Assembly: GCF_022761035.1 (NCBI RefSeq)
Contig: NZ_JAKWJP010000001.1
Span: forward strand, 1,054,001-1,118,000
Direction: 5' to 3'
From: Microbacterium sp. SS28
GTDB taxonomy: Bacteria; Actinomycetota; Actinomycetes; Actinomycetales; Microbacteriaceae
Length of the DNA: 64,000 nucleotides
Shown here: positions 40,538 through 48,882 of the stretch, piece by piece
Position numbering within the stretch: the stretch's first letter is position 1
How the letters are laid out: every line of letters begins with the position of its first letter
Made by a program: the position numbers and the translations under genes
The notes under the pieces: generated by a model
What the model saw: only the letters and a program-made list of their open reading frames with translations
Databases searched by the model: none
Told to the model about the DNA's origin: nothing

Positions 40538-42492
40538 GCGTCGCCCTCACACCGCTCGGCGCGGCCGACGCGCGCTGGGCGCGCGGGTTCTGGGGCGGCA
40601 TCCACGAGCGCACCCGTGAGGCGACAGTGCCCGACATGTGGCGCTCGCTCAGCGATGCCGGTGTGAGTCCGGGGCTCGCGAACTTCCGCCGCGCCGCGGG
40701 GCTCGAAGATGGGCCGCACGAGGGGCCGCCGTTCATGGACGGCGACTTCTACAAGTGGCTCGAGGCGGCGATCGCGCAGCTCGAGACCGACCCCGAGCCG
40801 TGGCTCGCCGAGACGGTCGAAGAGGTCGCGACGCTCATCGCCTCCGTGCAGCGCGAGGACGGCTACCTCCACACGCCGACGATCATCGAGGCTGCGCACC
40901 ATGGCGACGCGATCGCCCTCGCCGACCGCTTCAACTTCGAGACGTACAACCTCGGGCATCTCATCACGATGGGCGTGCGGCATCACGAGGTCACGGGATC
41001 GACCACGCTGCTCGATGTGGCGCGGGGAGCGGCATCCTTCCTCGAAGACCTCGCGACGGACAAGCCGCTCGAACTCGCCCGCAGCGCCATCTGCCCCTCG
41101 CACTACATGGCCGTCATCGAGCTGTACCGCGCGACCGGCGACGAGCGCTGGCTGCGGCTCGCCGAGGCGTTCGTGCGCGTGCGCGACGACTTCGAGGGCG
41201 GCGACGACAACCAGGATCGCGTCCCGGTGCGCGAGCAGACCGTCGTCGCAGGCCACGCCGTGCGGGCGAACTACCTCTACGCGGGTCTCGCCGACCTCGT
41301 CGCCGAGACGGACGACGCCGAGCTGCAGGCGGTGCTCGAGAACCTGTGGGACGACGTCGTCGAGACGAAGCTCTACGTCACGGGCGGCTGCGGCGCGCTC
41401 TACGACGGCGCCTCGCCCGACGGCTCGCCGTGGCAGGGCGACATCAGCCGCGTGCATCAGGCCTACGGCCGCGCGTACCAGCTGCCGAACACGACGGCCC
41501 ACACCGAGACGTGCGCCAACATCGGCATGATCCTGTGGAGCGAGCGGATGCTGGCGCTCACGGGCGACGCGCGCTACGCCGACGTCATCGAGCGCATCGC
41601 CTTCAACACGCTGCTCGCGGGCATCTCGCTCGACGGCACGGGCTACTTCTACACGAACGCGCTCCGGCAGGTGCGCGCCCTGCCCTTCGCGCTGCGCCGC
41701 CCGGGCGACACGGGCCTGCACCCCGTCCCGCCGCCTCCCCCGTCGGACGAGCGCCTGCGCGAGCCGTACCTGAGCTGCTTCTGCTGCCCGCCCAACCTCG
41801 CGCGCACGCTCGCTCGGTTCCACGAGCGCGCGGCATCCGTCTCGCCCGACGGGCTGTTCGTGCACCAGTACGGCGGCAGCGACGTGCGGCACGCGGCCGA
41901 CGGGCGCGTGCTCGCGCTGAGCGAAGAGAGCGACTACCCGTGGGACGGACGGATCGCATTCACGGTCACCGAGGCGTCGGGGGGTGGGATGCCGCTGCAC
42001 CTGCGCGTCCCCGCGTGGGCGAGTGATCCCGTGCTCGAGGTGAACGGCTCACCGCTGTCCGCGGTTCCGGGCGCGTACGCGCGCATCGATCGGGACTGGC
42101 AGGTCGGCGACGTCGTCGTGCTGACGCTGCCGATGCCCGTGCGCGTCCTGCGCGGACACCGGCTCGCGGAAGAGCTCACGGGCCAGGTCGCTGTGCAGCG
42201 CGGGCCCGTCGTGTACGCGCTCGAGAGCGCGGATCTGCCCGACGGCGTCGTGCTCGAGCAGATCGCGCTGCGGCGCGGCTCCTCGCTGCAGGCGCGCGAA
42301 GGCGAGGTCGCGGGGCACCGGGTCGTCGAGCTCGCGGGCGAGTTCGCGGTGCTCCCACCGGGCGGCGACGCGCTCTACACGGATCTCGAGGACACGCCCC
42401 TCTCGACCGTCGCAGGACGGCTCATCCCCTACTTCGCGTGGGGCAACCGCGGGGCCTCCGAGATGTCGGTGTGGCTGCCGCTGGTGTGGTGA
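40534..42492 (+). CDS. Beta-L-arabinofuranosidase-like glycoside hydrolase (GH127/DUF1680)
   Basis: A 652-residue cytoplasmic enzyme. The (alpha/alpha)6 barrel carries the GH127 zinc and catalytic residues: Glu and Cys of TETCANIGM and the Cys pair in SCFCCPPNLART, one of which is the nucleophile in the characterised HypBA1; GGCGALYDG and an AYQLPNTTAHTE segment precede them. A C-terminal beta sandwich follows (HLRVPAWAS, AVQRGPVVYALE). Characterised relatives release beta-L-arabinofuranose from plant glycans; other specificities occur in this family. It is translationally overlapped with both neighbours, so it works with the rhamnosidase on imported oligosaccharide. Confidence 0.9.
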   Translation: MSVALTPLGAADARWARGFWGGIHERTREATVPDMWRSLSDAGVSPGLANFRRAAGLEDGPHEGPPFMDGDFYKWLEAAIAQLETDPEPWLAETVEEVATLIASVQREDGYLHTPTIIEAAHHGDAIALADRFNFETYNLGHLITMGVRHHEVTGSTTLLDVARGAASFLEDLATDKPLELARSAICPSHYMAVIELYRATGDERWLRLAEAFVRVRDDFEGGDDNQDRVPVREQTVVAGHAVRANYLYAGLADLVAETDDAELQAVLENLWDDVVETKLYVTGGCGALYDGASPDGSPWQGDISRVHQAYGRAYQLPNTTAHTETCANIGMILWSERMLALTGDARYADVIERIAFNTLLAGISLDGTGYFYTNALRQVRALPFALRRPGDTGLHPVPPPPPSDERLREPYLSCFCCPPNLARTLARFHERAASVSPDGLFVHQYGGSDVRHAADGRVLALSEESDYPWDGRIAFTVTEASGGGMPLHLRVPAWASDPVLEVNGSPLSAVPGAYARIDRDWQVGDVVVLTLPMPVRVLRGHRLAEELTGQVAVQRGPVVYALESADLPDGVVLEQIALRRGSSLQAREGEVAGHRVVELAGEFAVLPPGGDALYTDLEDTPLSTVAGRLIPYFAWGNRGASEMSVWLPLVW

Positions 42493-43742
42493 TGACGGAG
42501 TTCGTGCGGGCGACGTACATCGTCGAGACGGCGATGCCGCTCGAGCGCGCCGCCGAGGTGCTCGCGGGCGAGCAGTCGACCGGCACCTTCGTGCGCGTCG
42601 AGCGCGAGACCGATGACCTGCGCGCACGGTTCGCGGCGCAGGTCGATTCCGTCGACGAGCTGCCGCCCTCGGGTGCGTCGCCGCTGCCCGGGACGATCGG
42701 CGACGGCGCCGCGCGGCGCGCGCGACTGACGCTGCGGTTTCCGCTCGACAACTTCGGACCGTCGATCCCGAACCTGCTCGCGGCCGTCGCGGGCAACCTC
42801 TTCGAGCTCAAGGAGTTCGCGGCGGTCAAGCTGGTCGATCTCGAACTGCCCGCGGCGTTCGCGTCGCGATACGCGGGCCCGCGGTTCGGGGTCGAGGGCA
42901 CGCGGCGGCTCATGGGGCGCCCCGAGGGCGCGATGATCGGCACGATCGTGAAGCCCTCGATCGGGCTCTCGCCCGCCGACCTCGCGTCGCTCGTCACCGA
43001 GCTCGCCGAGGCGGGGGTCGACTTCATCAAGGACGACGAGCTGCAGGGCAACGGGCCGTCGGCACCGCTCTTCGAGCGCGTCCGGGCCGTGATGCCTGTG
43101 CTCGAGCGCCATGCCGACCGCACCGGCACCAAGCCCATGTACGCCTTCAACATCACCGACGACATCGACCGGCTCGAGGCGAACCACGACCTCGTCGTCG
43201 CTGCGGGCGGCACGTGCGTCATGGTCGTGATCCCGAACGTCGGCCTCGCGGGGCTCGAGTACCTCTCCCGCCGCACGCAGGTGCCGATCCACGGGCACCG
43301 CGCGGGGTTCGGGGCACTGAGCCGCTCCGCCCAGGTCGGGATCGGCTTCCGCGCGTGGCAGCAGCTCGCGCGGCTGAGCGGCGCCGACCACCTCCACACG
43401 AACGGCATCTCGAACAAGTTCTACGAGTCCGACGCCGAGGTGCTCGACGGGGTCGCGGCGGTCCGCGCGCCGCTTCTCGACCTCACCCCGACGGTGCCCG
43501 TCCTGTCGTCCGGCCAGTGGGCGGGGCTCGCGCACGCGACCTACGCCGCGGTCGGCACGGCCGACCTGCTCGTGCTCGCGGGCGGCGGCATCCACGGACA
43601 TCCGGACGGCTCCGCGGCGGGTGTCGCGAGCATGCGCGCGGCGTGGGATTCTGCCCTGCGTGGCGAGTCCGTGGCGTCTGCGCTGTCGTCGTCGGCAGAG
43701 CTGCGACGGGCGGTCGAGCGCTTCGGACCCGTCCGTGACTAG
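42492..43742 (+). CDS. RuBisCO-like protein, probable 3-oxo-isoapionate-4-phosphate-acting enzyme
   Basis: A 416-residue member of the RuBisCO large-chain superfamily. The RuBisCO N-terminal fold (MTEFVRATYIVET...) leads into the barrel with GTIVKPSIGLSP (Lys), the carbamylation/metal motif DFIKDDELQGN (Lys, Asp, Glu), MYAFNITDD, GHRAGFGALSRS and LHTNGISNKF. It directly precedes a DUF1537 kinase, the pair seen in D-apiose catabolism where RLPs act on 3-oxo-isoapionate 4-phosphate as decarboxylase (OiaX) or transcarboxylase/hydrolase (OiaT). Which of the two is not decided here. It is not expected to fix CO2 by the Calvin cycle; no phosphoribulokinase is near. ATG shares one base with the GH127 stop. 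Confidence 0.85.
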   Translation: MTEFVRATYIVETAMPLERAAEVLAGEQSTGTFVRVERETDDLRARFAAQVDSVDELPPSGASPLPGTIGDGAARRARLTLRFPLDNFGPSIPNLLAAVAGNLFELKEFAAVKLVDLELPAAFASRYAGPRFGVEGTRRLMGRPEGAMIGTIVKPSIGLSPADLASLVTELAEAGVDFIKDDELQGNGPSAPLFERVRAVMPVLERHADRTGTKPMYAFNITDDIDRLEANHDLVVAAGGTCVMVVIPNVGLAGLEYLSRRTQVPIHGHRAGFGALSRSAQVGIGFRAWQQLARLSGADHLHTNGISNKFYESDAEVLDGVAAVRAPLLDLTPTVPVLSSGQWAGLAHATYAAVGTADLLVLAGGGIHGHPDGSAAGVASMRAAWDSALRGESVASALSSSAELRRAVERFGPVRD

Positions 43743-44994
43743 AGCGACGGTCGCCTACTACGGCGACGACTTCACGGGCAGCGTCGACGTCCTGCTGCAG
43801 TTCGCGCGGCGGGGTCTCGCGGGACGCCTCTTCACGCAGCTGCCGTCGCTCGCGGCGCTGCGGGACGCGGCCGAGGAGGTCGATGTCGTCGGCATCGCGG
43901 GCATCGCGCGGTCGCTCGCGGTCGACGCCATCGCCGACGAGGTCGCGCCGGTCTTCGGGGCATTCCGCCGGCTCGGGGTGCCCGTCGTGCAGTACAAGGC
44001 GTGCTCGACGGCGGACTCGTCCCCCTCGATCGGATCGATCGGCCGGGTTCTCGAGGCCGCGCGCGCGGTGTTCGGACCCCGCGCGGTGCCGATGCTCTTC
44101 GCACAGCCCGACTTCGGCCGCTACACGGTCTTCGGCCACCACTTCGCGCGCGAAGGCGACACGGTCTACCGCCTCGATCGGCAGCCGACGATGTCGCGGC
44201 ACCCCACGACGCCGATGCGCGAGGCAGAGCTCGCGACCCATTTCGCGCTGCAGACGTCGCTCCCGATCGGCGCGGTGCCGTTCGTCGCGTACACCTCGTC
44301 GGACGCGCTCGCCGAGCTCATCGCGCACTCCCCCGAGGCGGCGCTCGTGCTCGACGCGTCGACCGACGAAGAGGTCGACCTCGTGGGCCGCGCCGTCCTC
44401 GCGCAGGAGCCGCCTGTCTTCGCGCTCGGCTCGGGGGGCCTCAGCGCGGGGCTCGCTCGCGCGTCCGGCTCTGCCGCCGTGACTCTTCGGGCCTCGTCCG
44501 GCGCGACCGGGCCCGTGCTCGCCGTGTCGGGCAGCCGTTCACCGCAGACGAGACGACAGGTGGATGCCGCGGCCGCCGCCGGCTGGATGCTCGAGCCCCT
44601 CGCACTCGAGTCCGGCCAGGCCGATCGCGTCGCGGCGTCACTCTCGTCGAGGCGCAGCGTCGTGCTCACGTCGGACGACGCCGACGTGGGAGCGGGCGAC
44701 GGCGTGCTGGAGCGGATCGCGGAGGCTGCGGCATCCGTCGTCTCCCACTCGGTGCGCGCGGGCGCGACGCGGCGGATCATCGTGTGCGGCGGCGACACCT
44801 CGAGCCGCGTGACCCGACTGCTCGGCGTCGAGTCCCTCTCGATCGCGGCGAACCCGATGGGCAACGTCGTGCTGCTGCGGGCGCATGCTCAGGATGCCGC
44901 GGTCGACGGTCTCGAGCTGCTGCTGAAGGGCGGCCAGGTCGGCCCCGTCGACCTCTTCGAGCAGGTGCGGACGGGCTCCACTCCCGGTCGTTGA
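43735..44994 (+). CDS. oiaK: Four-carbon/sugar-acid kinase (DUF1537), probable 3-oxo-isoapionate kinase
   Basis: A 419-residue two-domain kinase. The N-terminal domain opens with the family motif YYGDDFTGSVDVL, which binds the sugar acid; the C-terminal nucleotide domain has AVSGSRSPQTRRQ and the conserved CGGDTSSR with a later NPMGNVVLLRA. DUF1537 kinases phosphorylate four-carbon acids or, in the apiose pathway, 3-oxo-isoapionate (OiaK). Next to an RLP the latter is favoured. GTG 43735 overlaps the RLP stop by eight bases. Its last codons and stop lie inside a dispersed repeat (44984-45024). Confidence 0.8.
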   Translation: MTRATVAYYGDDFTGSVDVLLQFARRGLAGRLFTQLPSLAALRDAAEEVDVVGIAGIARSLAVDAIADEVAPVFGAFRRLGVPVVQYKACSTADSSPSIGSIGRVLEAARAVFGPRAVPMLFAQPDFGRYTVFGHHFAREGDTVYRLDRQPTMSRHPTTPMREAELATHFALQTSLPIGAVPFVAYTSSDALAELIAHSPEAALVLDASTDEEVDLVGRAVLAQEPPVFALGSGGLSAGLARASGSAAVTLRASSGATGPVLAVSGSRSPQTRRQVDAAAAAGWMLEPLALESGQADRVAASLSSRRSVVLTSDDADVGAGDGVLERIAEAAASVVSHSVRAGATRRIIVCGGDTSSRVTRLLGVESLSIAANPMGNVVLLRAHAQDAAVDGLELLLKGGQVGPVDLFEQVRTGSTPGR

Positions 44995-45024
44995 GCGACC
45001 CTTCGACTCGCTTCGCTCGCTCAA
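44984..45024. repeat. Hairpin repeat overlapping the oiaK stop codon
   Basis: CCGGTCGTTGAGCGA and the inverted arm TCGCTTCGCTCGCTCAA, separated by a short loop, form a compact copy of the family whose long copy is at 49396-49503. The TGA stop of the kinase gene is the TGA within the left arm. Confidence 0.7.
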
Positions 45025-45060
45025 GGCGGGTCTACGCGAGACGAAACGCGCGCGAGCGGA

Positions 45061-46056
45061 TCAGCCGGCGGAGCGGGCGTGGGCGATCATGCGGTCGAAC
45101 GCGGCATCCTGATCCGCGTCGATCTTCTGCAGCTCGGGGTTCGCGTCGTGGTGCGCGACGGCTTCGCGGGCACCCTCCTCGTAGCGGATCGTCGTGCCGA
45201 ACTCGGGCACGAGCGCCTTGATCTTGCTGTTGTCGAACAGCGCCGTGTGCGACTTGTCGCCGAGCAGGCCAGGGCCCGCCTCGGGACGGAACGCCGCGAT
45301 CGTCTCGGACGCGATGTGCACGAACTCGGGCTCGGAGACGCCCGCGGCATCGGCGAGCCACCGGTAGATCTGGTTCCAGCTGGGCGCGTGATCTCCGGTG
45401 AGCGTGTACGCCTCGCCGATAGCGGTCGTCTGCCCGAGCAGGCCCGTGAAGCCCACGGCGAAGTCGCGCGCGTGCGTGAGCGTCCAGAGCGTCGTGCCGT
45501 CGCCGTGGACGACGACGGGCTTGCCGGCGCGCATGCGGGCGATGTCGGTCCAGTGGCCCATCGTGGGCAGCAGGCCTCGGTCGTACGTGTGCGAGGGCCG
45601 CACGATCGTGACGGGCAGCCCGCGGTCGCGGTAGGCCGCGACGAGCAGGTCTTCGCACGCGATCTTGTCGCGCGAGTACTGCCAGAACGGGTTGCGCAGC
45701 GGCGTCGACTCCGTCACCGGCACGGAGCGCGGCGGCTTGTCGTACGCCGACGCCGAGCTGATGAAGATGTACTGCCCCATGCGCCCCTCGAGCAGGTCGA
45801 GGTCGGTCGTCACGTGCTCGGGTGTGAAGGCGAGGAACTCCGCGACGACGTCGTACTCGGCATCCCCGATCGCATTCGTCAGTGAGTCGGGATCCCGCAC
45901 GTCGCCGATGATCTCGCGCACGCCGTCGGGAAGATCGCGCCGGCCCGACCCGCGGTTGAGCACCGTGACGTCGAAGCCTTTGCGGACGGCGGCGGCGACG
46001 CAGGACGAGCTGATGGTGCCCGTGCCGCCGATGAACAGGACGCTCTGTGCAGTCAT
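45061..46056 (-). CDS. NAD-dependent epimerase/dehydratase-family protein
   Basis: A 331-residue atypical extended SDR. FIGGTGTISSSCVAAAVRKG is the nucleotide-binding loop (GGTGxI form), YIFISSASAYDK contains the Ser/Tyr region and FWQYSRDKIACEDLL the Tyr-Lys pair. Sequence style resembles the isoflavone-reductase/CSP41-like atypical group, whose substrates vary widely. ATG at 46056; its start overlaps the start of the divergent lipase-like gene, so its promoter must lie inside that gene. Placement after the apiose/glycan operon may be chance. Confidence 0.8.
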   Translation of the reverse strand: MTAQSVLFIGGTGTISSSCVAAAVRKGFDVTVLNRGSGRRDLPDGVREIIGDVRDPDSLTNAIGDAEYDVVAEFLAFTPEHVTTDLDLLEGRMGQYIFISSASAYDKPPRSVPVTESTPLRNPFWQYSRDKIACEDLLVAAYRDRGLPVTIVRPSHTYDRGLLPTMGHWTDIARMRAGKPVVVHGDGTTLWTLTHARDFAVGFTGLLGQTTAIGEAYTLTGDHAPSWNQIYRWLADAAGVSEPEFVHIASETIAAFRPEAGPGLLGDKSHTALFDNSKIKALVPEFGTTIRYEEGAREAVAHHDANPELQKIDADQDAAFDRMIAHARSAG

Positions 46057-46840
46057 GGCAGTATTCTTCCGTCTCGTGGCCAGTCTCGGACGGATCCTCT
46101 CGTGGTGGGGGAACGATTACCTCTACGCGGCGCGCTGGCAGGTGCGCGGGACGCTGCGTCCGGGCCGCCGCGAGACGTACGCGTCGGGCGAGCTTCGCCC
46201 CGTCGTGATCCTCCCCGGGGTGTGGGAGCCGTGGGGATTCCTGGGCCCTCTCATCGATGCGCTGCACACGGCGGGGCACCCCGTGCACGTCGTCCCCGCT
46301 CTCGGGCGCAACAGTCGCCCCGTCGCCGACGCAGCCCGCGTCGTGGCCGGCTTCATCGAGGAGAACGATCTGCACGACGTCGTGCTCGTCGCGCACAGCA
46401 AGGGCGGGCTCATCGGCAAGTACCTCATGAGCGAGCTCGACACCGACGACCGCGTCACCTCGATGGTCGCGATCTGCACTCCGTTCGCCGGATCGGACTA
46501 CGCCCGCTACATGACCTCGCGCACGCTGCGAGCCTTCTCTCCGAGCGATCCGACGACGCTCCTGCTGCTCGCGAATCTCGAGACCAATGCGCGGATCACG
46601 ACGATCGCCGGTGTCTTCGACCCGCACATCCCCAACATCGTGGGCCTCGAGGGTGCCACGAACATCACGATTCAGGACGGCGGTCATTTCCGGCTGCTCG
46701 ACAAGCCCGAAGTCCTGGGCATCGTCGTCGATGTCGCGGGACGCCCTGCGGAAGTGCAGGAAGCGATCGTCGAAGAGACCCTCGAAGCGGGGACGGACGA
46801 CGCCCCGGTGGCGTCCGAGGACCCGCCTACCGTCCCGTGA
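46055..46840 (+). CDS. Lipase-like alpha/beta hydrolase
   Basis: A 261-residue alpha/beta hydrolase. The first strand reads PVVILPGVWEPWGFLGPL, the nucleophile elbow is the unusual HSKGG (VAHSKGGLIGKYLM), and the late His lies in IQDGGHFRLL. HSxGG elbows occur in bacterial triacylglycerol lipases and in PGAP1-like or esterase-like proteins. There is no cleavable signal. The start is uncertain: ATG 46055 overlaps the divergent SDR start, and GTG 46076 is an alternative; neither has a good ribosome-binding site. The last 14 bases overlap the end of the convergent paaG gene. Confidence 0.78.
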   Translation: MAVFFRLVASLGRILSWWGNDYLYAARWQVRGTLRPGRRETYASGELRPVVILPGVWEPWGFLGPLIDALHTAGHPVHVVPALGRNSRPVADAARVVAGFIEENDLHDVVLVAHSKGGLIGKYLMSELDTDDRVTSMVAICTPFAGSDYARYMTSRTLRAFSPSDPTTLLLLANLETNARITTIAGVFDPHIPNIVGLEGATNITIQDGGHFRLLDKPEVLGIVVDVAGRPAEVQEAIVEETLEAGTDDAPVASEDPPTVP

Positions 46841-47597
46841 ACTGCGGCGGGCGCTTCTCCTGGAACGCGGCGAAGCCCTCGCGGTAGTCGTCCGAGTCGC
46901 ACAGCGCCGCCTGCGCCGCGTTCTCGACGTCGATCGACGCCCACAGTCCGAGGCGGTCGTCGCGGAGGCGGCGCACGAGGTCCTTGCTCGCGAGGAACGC
47001 CCCCGTCGCGCCCTCGGCGGCACGCCGGGCTGCGGCGGTCGTCGCGGCGACGACCTCGTCGGCCGGGAAGACCTGCGAGAAGAGCCCCGACTGCACAGCT
47101 TCGGAGCCCGACATGAGCCGCCCCGTGTAGATGAGGTCGAGCGTCCTGTGCGCGCCGAGCCGCTCGAAGAACAGGGCGTGACCGCCCGAGTCGAGGGTCG
47201 CGCCGAGCGCCGCGAACGGCGAGCCGATCTTCGCGGAGTCGGCGACGTACACGACGTCGGTCGCGATGAGCAGGCCCAGCCCGACGCCGAGGCACGCACC
47301 GTGCGCCGCAGCGAAGGTCGGGGCCGGGAAGGCCGCCATGCGCTGCAGCAGCGGGGTCACGAGCCCGCCGAGGTAGCCCAGCACGTCGTCGTCGCGCGGG
47401 TCGACGCCCGAGATGTCGCGCCCCGCGCAGAAGGCGCGGCCCTCGCCGCGCAGGACGAGGGCGCGGACCCCGGATGCCGCAGCCTCGGCGTACGCGGCAT
47501 CCAACTCTCCGATCGCCTGTTCATCGAGGGCGTTGAGCTTCGCGGGGTTGTCGAGGACGACGTGCGCGACGGCGCCTTCGATGCTGAGCTGGATCAT
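46827..47597 (-). CDS. paaG: Enoyl-CoA hydratase/isomerase, PaaG-like
   Basis: A 256-residue crotonase-fold enzyme. LRGEGRAFCAGRDIS and AAHGACLGVGLGLL form the oxyanion hole; the active-site Asp is in ATLDSGGHALFFERLG, as in PaaG, and the tail YREGFAAFQEKRPPQFTGR is very close to known PaaG ends. PaaG isomerises 1,2-epoxyphenylacetyl-CoA to the oxepin-CoA, the step after the PaaABCE oxygenase. It lies downstream of paaE on the same strand with a 103-base gap filled by a repeat element, which may contain a new start signal or weaken coupling. Confidence 0.85.
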   Translation of the reverse strand: MIQLSIEGAVAHVVLDNPAKLNALDEQAIGELDAAYAEAAASGVRALVLRGEGRAFCAGRDISGVDPRDDDVLGYLGGLVTPLLQRMAAFPAPTFAAAHGACLGVGLGLLIATDVVYVADSAKIGSPFAALGATLDSGGHALFFERLGAHRTLDLIYTGRLMSGSEAVQSGLFSQVFPADEVVAATTAAARRAAEGATGAFLASKDLVRRLRDDRLGLWASIDVENAAQAALCDSDDYREGFAAFQEKRPPQFTGR

Positions 47598-47610
47598 CCG
47601 GGCTCCTTGG

Positions 47611-47703
47611 TGGTCGAGACGGGAGGAGTCGGCGCGACGGGAGGATGCCTCGGCACGATCTCGTCCTCCGAACGCGTCAGATCCTCCCGTGGTGCGCGCC
47701 TCA
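47611..47703. repeat. 93-base dispersed repeat between paaE and paaG (copy 1)
   Basis: This segment matches 62086-62178 over the same length. It begins TGGTCG, contains ACGGGAGGA and the inverted arm TCCTCCCGT, and shares ACGGGAGGATGCCTCGGCAC and a closing GCGCCTCA. Read on the minus strand both copies would encode the same peptide style (PRHPPV..P.PPV.TT). The last three bases are the complement of the paaE stop codon, so the repeat starts exactly at the end of that gene. Confidence 0.85.
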
Positions 47704-48882
47704 TACGTCGTAGTCCACGACGACGCGGTCGGTCTGGGGATGCGACTGGCATGTCAGGACGTAGCCGCGCTCGAGTTCGTCGGGCTCGAGCGCGTAGTTC
47801 TCGGTCATCGCGACGGAGCCCTCGACGAGCCGCGCGCGGCACGTTCCGCACACGCCGCCCGCGCACGCGAACGGCACGTCGGGGCGCACGCGCAGCGCGG
47901 CGCTCAGGATCGACTCCCGCGCGTCGACGGGACTCTCGACGCTCGAGGACTGCCCGTCGAGCGTGAACTCGAGCTTCCACTGGTCCTCGCCCGCGCGGAC
48001 GACGACGGGGCGGTCCGTCGGCGGCGCCGTCGGCTCGCCCGTCGTGAACAGCTCGTACCGCACGTGCGCGGACGCTACACCGACGTCCTCGAGGGTGTCG
48101 CGGCACAGCTGCACGAGGTCGAACGGCCCGCACAGGAACCACTCGTCGACCGTCTCCGGGAAGACGAGGGCATCGAGGATGCGGCGCAGCCGGTCCTCGT
48201 CGATGCGGCCCGACAGCAGCGGCGCGGTGCGCTGCTCGCGCGAGAGCACGTGGTGCAGGGCGAGCCGCGTCAGGTAGCGGTCCTTGAGCTCGGAGAGCTC
48301 CTCGACGAACATGACGTCGGTCGTCGAGCGGTTGGTGTAGACGAGCGTGAACCGCGAGGTCTCGGACCTCGCGAGGACCGTCGCGGCGAGCGCCATGAGC
48401 GGCGTGATCCCCGAGCCGGCCGCGATTCCCGCGACATGCCGGCCGTCGAGGTCGGCGAGCGTCGAGGTGAACGACCCCTGCGGGCTCATGACGTCGAGCT
48501 CGTCGCCGGGCTTGAGCTCGCTCTGCGCCCACGTCGAGAAGCGCCCGCCCAGGTCGCGCTTGATCGCGACGCTGATCGTCTGCGGCCCGTCGCCTCCGCC
48601 GCCCGCGTCCAGCTGGCGGCACAGCGAGTACGACCGGCGCACCTCGTGCCCGTCGAGCGTGGTCCGCAGCGCGACATGCTGGCCAGCGAGGTAGTCGTAC
48701 TCGCCGCGCAGCTGCTCGGGGATCGCGAAGGTCACCTCGACCGCGGCATCCGTCAGCGGACGCACCGCCGCGACCCGCAGCGTGTGGAACCGGCCGCGTC
48801 GCCTGCTCCCCCGCGGGCCTCCCACGGCGCTCGCGATGAGGCCCTCCGCGATGCGCGCGGCCTCCGGCGATCCCGCCGGCAT
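47701..48882 (-). CDS. paaE: Phenylacetyl-CoA epoxidase reductase subunit PaaE
   Basis: A 393-residue ferredoxin-reductase-type protein. The FAD domain (GEYDYLAGQHVALR, RRSYSLCR) is followed by the NAD(P) domain (IAAGSGITPLMALAATVL, FLCGPFDLV) and a C-terminal plant-type [2Fe-2S] domain with CAGGVCGTC and a final Cys in YVLTCQSHP. It passes electrons from NADPH to the PaaA di-iron centre. Its N-terminal about 25 residues are longer than usual and basic. ATG 48882 overlaps the paaD stop; the gene order matches classical paaABCDE. Confidence 0.93.
   Translation of the reverse strand: MPAGSPEAARIAEGLIASAVGGPRGSRRRGRFHTLRVAAVRPLTDAAVEVTFAIPEQLRGEYDYLAGQHVALRTTLDGHEVRRSYSLCRQLDAGGGGDGPQTISVAIKRDLGGRFSTWAQSELKPGDELDVMSPQGSFTSTLADLDGRHVAGIAAGSGITPLMALAATVLARSETSRFTLVYTNRSTTDVMFVEELSELKDRYLTRLALHHVLSREQRTAPLLSGRIDEDRLRRILDALVFPETVDEWFLCGPFDLVQLCRDTLEDVGVASAHVRYELFTTGEPTAPPTDRPVVVRAGEDQWKLEFTLDGQSSSVESPVDARESILSAALRVRPDVPFACAGGVCGTCRARLVEGSVAMTENYALEPDELERGYVLTCQSHPQTDRVVVDYDV

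Noticed and set aside
42492..43742. Reading the RuBisCO-family protein as a CO2-fixing enzyme
   Set aside because: No small subunit, phosphoribulokinase or carboxysome gene is near, and the partner is a DUF1537 kinase; the setting is sugar-acid catabolism.
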